Assembly: GCA_026131555.1 (NCBI GenBank)
Contig: JAMXJH010000008.1
Coordinates: 46,136 to 110,135, forward strand
Direction: 5' to 3'
From: Aerococcaceae bacterium NML190073
GTDB lineage: Bacteria > Bacillota > Bacilli > Lactobacillales > Aerococcaceae
DNA: 64,000 nucleotides
Shown here: positions 58,568 to 64,000 of the stretch, one piece after another
Layout: each line of letters begins with the position of its first letter
Position numbering within the stretch: the first letter of the stretch is position 1
Position numbers and translations under genes: made by a program
The notes under the pieces: model-generated
Databases searched by the model: none
The model's input: only the letters and a program-made list of their open reading frames with translations
What the model was told of the DNA's origin: nothing

Positions 58568-59884
58568 CTATTCTTTTGTTTGAGAACGTTTTGTGTCCAT
58601 AAATAATTGAAAAGATTGTTGAACTTTTTTCATTATACCTTTATCGCTGTACAATAAGACACTTCCTTTGTACAACGCTGTCGATACGACTAGACAAGCC
58701 ACTGCAAAAACAAGTGAAATAATCATTGATAGCCAAATTTCCGATTCACTTACCGTTTCAGCGGCAATGCGGTGTGGCATAACAAACGGCGTAAAGAATG
58801 GAATATGCGAGCCAATTCGAACAACCGGATTATTGGAAGACGCTGTTGCATACATACCAATATAGAAACCAGCAACTCCTAATAAGGTAATCGGCAAGAC
58901 TGTTTTTTGAACGTCTTCAACTTTTGTAACCAATGATCCTAGGAAACCGGCAATGCAGGAGTACGTGATAATGCCGATAATCGCATAAATCATCGTCAGC
59001 CATACTGTGCTACCTACCATTGAGAGGATTTGTTTTACAATCATTTCCGTGATACCCAAACTAGCAGGAATTAAATTCCACGCATTGAAATACATGACCG
59101 CATGATAAATCGCAAATCCCATTACCAGATAGATGCCGAATTGGGTGAGAATTACCAACGCGATTCCGAGCATTTTGCCGAAGAAATGGGTAGTGGCGCT
59201 AACGCTGGATAAGACAATCTCCATAATCCGCGAGCCTTTCTCGGTAGCAATTTCTTGGGCGATGACGCTAACATAATTCATAATGAATATGAATACAACC
59301 ATTGCCATCACATAAGCAATTCCTTTGTTCACGAAATACGTCCAATCCTCTGTCTTGGCTTCTTTCACTTCGCCCTCTTCCGTCAATTCCAAGTTGACCG
59401 TCTTCATATTGACACGATTGTTTTGGACATAATTGAGTTGTGCAGTCGTCAAACCGATACTTTCCAGTTTGTTGTTTTTCAAATAGTTTTCCAAAGTATT
59501 TTCTAAGCGCATTAACGAGATATCTTTCCCTGTTTTTTCACGGTAATAAGTGGTGCTAATGGTATCTTCTTTCACATCCATGACAATATACCCGTCGATT
59601 GCCCCGGCTGCTAATGCGCGTTTAGCTTCTTGCTCATCTGGCAAGTCAAAACGATACTGATTCTCTCCACCGTCCGTTTCAATCACTTGTTGCACTTGCG
59701 GTGTTGATGCAATAATCGCTACCGTTCCTTGTCTGGACGAAATTTGATCTTGTGCAATCAAGTAACTAACCCCTGCAATAATCGCAAACATAATCAGCGG
59801 CCCAAACACCATGAAAAAGAACGCCGGTGACATGACATTTTTGCGATAAACTTCCTTTACAACAATCCATAATTTACGATTCAT
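58568..59884 (-). CDS. ABC-2 exporter permease (NatB-like)
   Basis: A 438-residue permease with one N-terminal TM (FFFMVFGPLIMFAIIAGVSYLI), a large extracytoplasmic domain (about 45-175), and five or six C-terminal TM segments including GIAYVMAMVVFIFIMNYVSV and EIATEKGSRIMEIVLSSVSATTHFFGKM. The last stretch is characteristic of NatB/ABC-2 permeases. The ATG giving MNRKLWIVV follows GTAGGTG and overlaps the ATPase gene by 11 bp. Substrate is unknown; Na+ or a toxic compound are family possibilities. Confidence 0.87.
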   Translation of the reverse strand: MNRKLWIVVKEVYRKNVMSPAFFFMVFGPLIMFAIIAGVSYLIAQDQISSRQGTVAIIASTPQVQQVIETDGGENQYRFDLPDEQEAKRALAAGAIDGYIVMDVKEDTISTTYYREKTGKDISLMRLENTLENYLKNNKLESIGLTTAQLNYVQNNRVNMKTVNLELTEEGEVKEAKTEDWTYFVNKGIAYVMAMVVFIFIMNYVSVIAQEIATEKGSRIMEIVLSSVSATTHFFGKMLGIALVILTQFGIYLVMGFAIYHAVMYFNAWNLIPASLGITEMIVKQILSMVGSTVWLTMIYAIIGIITYSCIAGFLGSLVTKVEDVQKTVLPITLLGVAGFYIGMYATASSNNPVVRIGSHIPFFTPFVMPHRIAAETVSESEIWLSMIISLVFAVACLVVSTALYKGSVLLYSDKGIMKKVQQSFQLFMDTKRSQTKE

Positions 59885-60782
59885 GAGATTCACCTACTTT
59901 CAGTTTGAACACTTCCTCAAGTGTTGGCGGTTTTTGGCTAAAGGTACGGATATACTGCCCCTTCGTCACCTGCTCAAAAATCGACTTGCCATAATCTTCA
60001 TGCGTTAATGTCAACAGGAAGTGTCCCGCTTTCAATTCGCGGACATTGTCCACGCCCTCTAAAGCGGATAATTGTTCGGCAGTCCAGTCCGGCGCTTCAA
60101 TTTCCAACTTGATGCGTCCGAAACTCTCGCGCACTTCATCAATCGTGCCGTATAGCAGTTGTTCTCCATGATGAATCATGACCAGTTTGTCACAAATTTC
60201 CTCCACGTTATTCATATTATGACTGGAGAAAATAATCGCACTTCCTTTATCACGCAACGCCAATATGCCTTGCTTCAAAAAGTCGGCATTCACCGGATCC
60301 AATCCGCTAAAAGGTTCATCCAAAATAATTAATTTCGGTTCGTGAATTAAAGTGGCAATCAGTTGCACTTTTTGTTGATTCCCTTTTGATAAGGTTTTAA
60401 TTTTATCAGTACGTTTCCCTTTTACGTTAAACCGCACAAGCCAATCATCCATTTTCTCGAGAATGTCTTTCCGTTTCATGCCACGCAATTCAGCAAAGTA
60501 AACAATTTGCTGTTCAATCGTCAATTTGTCATACAAACCACGTTCTTCCGGCAAATAACCCACTAAATCATATACTGAAGCATTCAATTCTTTTCCGTCC
60601 CATAACACCTCGCCATTACTTTCCGGGGTGAGGAAATCTAATATCATCCGGAAAATCGTCGTTTTACCCGAACCGTTTTGTCCGATGATTCCCATAATAG
60701 TGCCGCCTTCAATTGTAAATGACACGTCATTAACAGCGCGCAACTTCCCAAAGGTCTTTGTTAAGTGTCTTACTTCTAACAT
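59874..60782 (-). CDS. ABC exporter ATP-binding protein (NatA-like)
   Basis: A 302-residue ATPase with Walker A GQNGSGKTTIFRM, signature LSKGNQQKVQLIATLI, Walker B LIILDEPFSGLDPVN, and H-loop IIFSSHNMNNVEE. It has the C-terminal DUF4162-like extension of NatA-type exporters (GRIKLEIEAPDWTAEQL). GAGGAGTG precedes the ATG and overlaps the end of the upstream membrane-protein gene. It works with the overlapping permease gene. Confidence 0.93.
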   Translation of the reverse strand: MLEVRHLTKTFGKLRAVNDVSFTIEGGTIMGIIGQNGSGKTTIFRMILDFLTPESNGEVLWDGKELNASVYDLVGYLPEERGLYDKLTIEQQIVYFAELRGMKRKDILEKMDDWLVRFNVKGKRTDKIKTLSKGNQQKVQLIATLIHEPKLIILDEPFSGLDPVNADFLKQGILALRDKGSAIIFSSHNMNNVEEICDKLVMIHHGEQLLYGTIDEVRESFGRIKLEIEAPDWTAEQLSALEGVDNVRELKAGHFLLTLTHEDYGKSIFEQVTKGQYIRTFSQKPPTLEEVFKLKVGESHES

Positions 60783-60786
60783 TTCA

Positions 60787-62442
60787 TCACTCCTCTACTT
60801 CCAATTCACGAACGACGCCGTCTTCTGTTGCCTTAAACTCGACTTGCTGCCCTTCTTTTACAAACGGCAATTGTTCACTCAACTGGATAGGCGCACGGTA
60901 TACTTTGCCATCCAACATGAAGTAATAAACGGTATTTCCATCAACAACCGTCGCTTGAATTTGCTCAATTTTCCCGGCAAAAACGACCAACGTTTCTTCT
61001 GTAATCTCTTCTTCATTCAATGTCAATTGGTTATCATTCACATACTGCTGTATCAAGCGATCCACATTGCTATCAATATAAACACGTTGATAATTCTGAA
61101 CATCAATCAAAGCATACGACTTAATCAAACCGGAACTATCTTTCAATGACAGAATATACATTGGATTCCCTTTAATATTGATTAGTAACGGGAAGGTCGC
61201 TTTGTATCCTTTCTCTTGCACACTACCTTCAGCAGATTCCATTGCCGAGAATTCTTCAGCAGCCGTCACAGGAAACATTCTCGCTTCTTTGGTACGCATA
61301 TTTACCAGCACGAAGCCGATATTTGACTCATCAGCTGCCACTGACGTAATCCCCGTGTACAAATACATATCATCATTTAACGGCAAGTAATTGTACCCTT
61401 CTGTCGGCATTGTTACGCCTTCTTTGGCAAAAAGAGAATTCCAAAAACCATTCTTGTATTCACCATTCATCTTCAATTGATGCAAAATCAACTCCGCCCC
61501 ATAGACACGATCAACCCAAGTAGGAATATCCGCTAAAGCATAGCGAGTTGTTTCCCCTGTCATTGCGTTTAACGTAATTAAACCTGTCACTTCCGGTTCA
61601 GACAGGAAGAAATTACGCCCGTAAGTTGAAGCGATGTAGTACGGATTCCCCTCATCATCAATCTCGAATGACGGCTTATCGAACAAAGCAAACGGATAAT
61701 TAAAGCGCAAATGACGTGTTACATCGCGGTCAAACAAATCAGCATCACTATATCGAATCGCTTGCTTCGGCGTTTCAACTGTAACGTCACCCGTTACCAT
61801 GTCCACTTTCAAATAATTCGGAATCCCCTCTTGGAAATTGTTCAACCACTTGAAAAATCCGGCATACTCCAGCGGTGTCACACGAAAAGGATGATTGCGA
61901 ACATTGACTTGTGTGTAATCACTTGCCGCCTCAAATTGCGACACTAGGTGAGAGAGTGCACCTATTTTGCGATTGCCAAGGCGAATTGCGGTATCGCGGT
62001 CAATTAGCGGTATTTCCTTTGTATTCGTTTCTCCGAAATCCGTTGAAAAATCCATCATCTGCACATCAATCATACCTGCATATTGCTTCGCAAAAAATAA
62101 TGGTGAGAAGATAAATTGTCCTAATATAAAAATTAACCCCAGCACGAACCAAGGTAATACTAATAATTTGTAGCTCCAATTGAATTGAGGTAACTCACGC
62201 AAAGTAATCGCTTGAATCCCATCCGAAATCAATTTAATAATCACTAAACCGGCACAAATGATAAACAGAAATGTCCAAAACTGCATTGACGCATAATGAA
62301 TAGGCGGTAAGACAATATAATAATAAACTGCGATTGCCACAGTAAATAAAATATAAAGGCTCGTTCGCCAACGTCTTGTCAGCGCTTTCTTTGCCCCTTT
62401 TTTAGTAGTGGCTGCTTTCACTGAATCTGTGACATCTTTCAT
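60787..62442 (-). CDS. Membrane protein with large extracellular domain, unknown function
   Basis: A 551-residue protein. A basic N-terminal tail is followed by two TM segments (LYILFTVAIAVYYYIVLPP, FWTFLFIICAGLVIIKLI) and a third (LLVLPWFVLGLIFILGQFIF). A 420-residue extracellular part has repeated strand patterns such as YLKVDMVTGDVTVETP and ITLNAMTGETTRYAL, reminiscent of PepSY-like domains. The end looks like an OB-type fold (GKIEQIQATVVDGNTVYYFMLDGKVY). I do not recognise the family. AAGGGGG precedes the ATG. It heads a group with NatA- and NatB-like genes and a lipoprotein. Confidence 0.7.
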   Translation of the reverse strand: MKDVTDSVKAATTKKGAKKALTRRWRTSLYILFTVAIAVYYYIVLPPIHYASMQFWTFLFIICAGLVIIKLISDGIQAITLRELPQFNWSYKLLVLPWFVLGLIFILGQFIFSPLFFAKQYAGMIDVQMMDFSTDFGETNTKEIPLIDRDTAIRLGNRKIGALSHLVSQFEAASDYTQVNVRNHPFRVTPLEYAGFFKWLNNFQEGIPNYLKVDMVTGDVTVETPKQAIRYSDADLFDRDVTRHLRFNYPFALFDKPSFEIDDEGNPYYIASTYGRNFFLSEPEVTGLITLNAMTGETTRYALADIPTWVDRVYGAELILHQLKMNGEYKNGFWNSLFAKEGVTMPTEGYNYLPLNDDMYLYTGITSVAADESNIGFVLVNMRTKEARMFPVTAAEEFSAMESAEGSVQEKGYKATFPLLINIKGNPMYILSLKDSSGLIKSYALIDVQNYQRVYIDSNVDRLIQQYVNDNQLTLNEEEITEETLVVFAGKIEQIQATVVDGNTVYYFMLDGKVYRAPIQLSEQLPFVKEGQQVEFKATEDGVVRELEVEE

Positions 62443-62679
62443 ATTGAATCCCCCTTTTTGTATAATTTTATGAAAATAATCACATTATAATTTTACCGTT
62501 TCGGTCAATATTTTGTCAATAAAAATCGGAATGCCATTGACGAGAATCAACAGGAACCTAAAGATTGAACGGAGCAAAAGACAGACTCCTCTCCTTTCTG
62601 TGTAAAATAAGATGAAACTACAAGATAGCCTCACACCGTAGCGTGTATGATGATTTCACACGCTTTACGAATTTAACCA
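62443..62679. other. Non-coding gap between the membrane-protein gene and the LPXTG gene
   Basis: No gene is seen. The minus strand has two TTGAC elements (near 62500-62515) and a TATAAT near 62480, but no pair with correct spacing. An ACCGTTTCGGT palindrome (62493-62503) and an AGCGTGT/ACACGCT inverted repeat (about 62640-62664) are the only symmetries. Confidence 0.5.
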
Positions 62680-62717
62680 TAAAAAAATAGAACCAGGAGG
62701 AAATCCTGATTCTATCT
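62680..62717 (-). terminator. Intrinsic terminator of the C-terminal LPXTG gene
   Basis: ATAGAATCAGGA pairs with TCCTGGTTCTAT (one wobble), followed by TTTTTT on the minus strand. It begins about 54 bases after the stop. Confidence 0.85.
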
Positions 62718-62770
62718 TTCGTCAATCCAGACTATTCAAAACAGTCTAGTATTCAATCATGTGTAATGTA

Positions 62771-64000
62771 TTAGTTTTCTCTCTTTTTGAAAACAATCAC
62801 TGCTCCTGCGATTGCTAACAATGCTACCGGCAAGATAAATACTGTATTGAATTCGCCTGTCTTCGGTAGTTCTGGCTTCTCTTTCGTTGGCTCACACTTG
62901 TTCACAAATGTTCCGTCATTTGTATAAGATGTATTCGCCATCAAAGTATTCTTATCATTGTTTGTTACATCAATTGTTACAGTTACCACTGTTTTGTCGT
63001 AAATCACTTTAGGTGTTTTGCCTGGTAATTGACGAATTTGATAAGTTACTTTTTCCGCTTTATCGAAGACTTCTTTGTTAAAGACAACTTTACCATCTTT
63101 GCTTGTTGTTGTTTGAACTACTTTGCCGTCGCGTAACAATTCGAATTGTGTTGCTTCCGGCGCTACTTCACAGCCTTCGTTCTTCACTTTCGCTTCGATG
63201 ATTACTTCAACCGGTGTCGGTTTGATACACTCGTTCGTGAATGCTGGTTCTTCCGACACTTTTGCTTCAAGTTTGTTCTCTTTTTTGTTTTCTGTTACTG
63301 ATACTTTCACTTGTTTAGGTGTTTTATCGTACTTAACAAATGGTGTATCTTCTGCTACTTGGCGTACTGTATAGGTATTCTCGCCTGCTTTGTCGTAAGC
63401 AATTGGATCGAATGTAACTTTGCCATTTGGCTCAGCTTCTTTCGCTTGAATAACTTTACCGTCTTTGTCTACCAATTCCACTTTGATTTTGCCCACTACA
63501 CAGCCTTCTGATTGAATCATTGCTGTAATGGTTGCGTTTGTTGGAGTTGGTGGTAAACATTCGTTGTTGAAGACAACTGTTTCAGGTGTAGTTGCTTCAA
63601 ATTGGTTAGTCGTGTTGTTCAAGGTTACTGTTACGGCAACCGGTTTTTCTGCTTTGTCGTAACGAACGTGTGGTGTGTCTACAACGTCTTTTTGACGTAA
63701 TTTGTAGTTGTAAGTTTTCGCCATGTTCAAGTTTGGTACGTTGAAGCTTACTTCACCTTTGTCGTTCGCTGTTGCGGTTGCGACTACTTGACCTTTGTCG
63801 TCTACCAATTCCACTTTCACCGGACCAACCACACAGCCTTCTGCTTTAACAGTCGCTTTGATTGTTGCGTTTGTTGGAGTTGGTGGTAAACATTCGTTGT
63901 TGAAGACAACTGTTTCAGGTGTAGTTGCTTCAAATTGGTTCGTTGTGTTGTTCAAGGTTACTGTTACGGCAACCGGTTTTTCTGCTTTGTCGTAACGAAC
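62771..64000 (-). CDS. LPXTG surface protein with Cys-containing repeats (5' end outside window)
   Basis: The frame stays open to the window edge, so at least 409 residues are visible and the start is missing. The protein consists of about 100-111-residue beta repeats resembling the isopeptide repeats of the large adhesin: strand 1 (ATVKAEGCVVG), middle (YKLRQ, YTVRQ, YQIRQ) and last strand (FNNECLPPTP). Each full repeat has two Cys, and the middle Glu of isopeptide domains is replaced by Gln. The end has LPKTGE, a TM segment and FKKREN. A Met within the second visible repeat must not be taken as the start. Confidence 0.88.
   Translation of the reverse strand, partial: VRYDKAEKPVAVTVTLNNTTNQFEATTPETVVFNNECLPPTPTNATIKATVKAEGCVVGPVKVELVDDKGQVVATATANDKGEVSFNVPNLNMAKTYNYKLRQKDVVDTPHVRYDKAEKPVAVTVTLNNTTNQFEATTPETVVFNNECLPPTPTNATITAMIQSEGCVVGKIKVELVDKDGKVIQAKEAEPNGKVTFDPIAYDKAGENTYTVRQVAEDTPFVKYDKTPKQVKVSVTENKKENKLEAKVSEEPAFTNECIKPTPVEVIIEAKVKNEGCEVAPEATQFELLRDGKVVQTTTSKDGKVVFNKEVFDKAEKVTYQIRQLPGKTPKVIYDKTVVTVTIDVTNNDKNTLMANTSYTNDGTFVNKCEPTKEKPELPKTGEFNTVFILPVALLAIAGAVIVFKKREN
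63529..64000 (-). repeat. Near-identical 333-bp direct repeat inside the LPXTG gene
   Basis: The DNA from about 63529 to 63670 recurs almost base for base from about 63862 to the window end, a 333-bp (111-codon) period. The identity suggests recent duplication or gene conversion and more copies beyond the edge. Confidence 0.85.

Noticed and set aside
63955..63955. Codon at 63955 as the start of the terminal LPXTG protein
   Set aside because: The frame stays open upstream and the preceding residues match the internal repeat, so the gene simply continues beyond the window.

Overview
This window comes from a low-GC Gram-positive bacterium of the order Lactobacillales. The evidence is the set of AGGAGG-type ribosome binding sites, three sortase-anchored surface proteins (one with a YSIRK signal peptide), an LTA-synthase-like enzyme, CtsR-type and NrdR-type operators, a streptococcal-style ccdA/thioredoxin/msrAB operon and a TrpXYZ-type transporter. 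The family is less certain; Aerococcaceae or Carnobacteriaceae would fit. No rRNA, tRNA, CRISPR array, insertion sequence or prophage was seen. Most genes lie on the minus strand.

Layout. 1-900 (+): end of a manganese/zinc/iron ABC permease pair. 969-10158: pepF (-), a small unknown gene plus uvrC (+), recD2 and clpB (-). 10294-15313 (-): a YesMN-type two-component system and a ccdA/thioredoxin/msrAB operon for extracellular methionine-sulfoxide repair. 15464-21301 (-): a 1945-residue cell-wall endo-alpha-N-acetylgalactosaminidase (GH101). 21524-29126 (-): a SufT-like protein, YitT, a YbjN-like protein, a GNAT enzyme, a CapA-like lipoprotein, pyruvate carboxylase and a thermonuclease. 29330-30493 (+): an AraC regulator. 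30550-34765 (-): a lone nrdH, then a four-gene operon with a TrpXYZ-like ABC transporter and an S66 peptidase. 35077-41029 (-): pyk, pfkA, dnaE. 41522-46078 (-): a 1518-residue LPXTG adhesin. 46511-49154 (-): rpsB, tsf, pyrH. 49318-62442: LTA-synthase-like enzyme, a DUF2974 hydrolase (+), YtxH/DUF948/CBS proteins, yfcE, rdgB, glutamate racemase, a lipoprotein, a NatAB-type exporter and a membrane protein. 62771-64000 (-): C-terminal part of a Cys-repeat LPXTG protein running off the window.

The most notable element is upstream of the TrpXYZ-like operon (34487-34765, minus strand). It has a consensus-like promoter, a good ribosome binding site, a 15-codon ORF (MFQLFNTQNWQIWHR) with two Trp codons just before its stop, a chain of five mutually complementary segments, and a U-tailed terminator directly before the first transporter gene. 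The pairings give a consistent logic for ribosome-mediated tryptophan attenuation: stalling on Trp codons favours the antiterminator, and completed translation favours the terminator.

Other regulatory layers are visible. A perfect 17-bp inverted repeat between the kinase gene and clpB combines terminator, CtsR-type operator and -35 element. Two NrdR-like boxes lie at the nrdH promoter. A structured rpsB leader and a strong rpsB-tsf intercistronic hairpin were also found. The surface proteins suggest a mucosa-associated lifestyle: mucin O-glycan removal, eight isopeptide-type adhesin repeats, and a related protein in which Cys pairs may replace the isopeptide bond.
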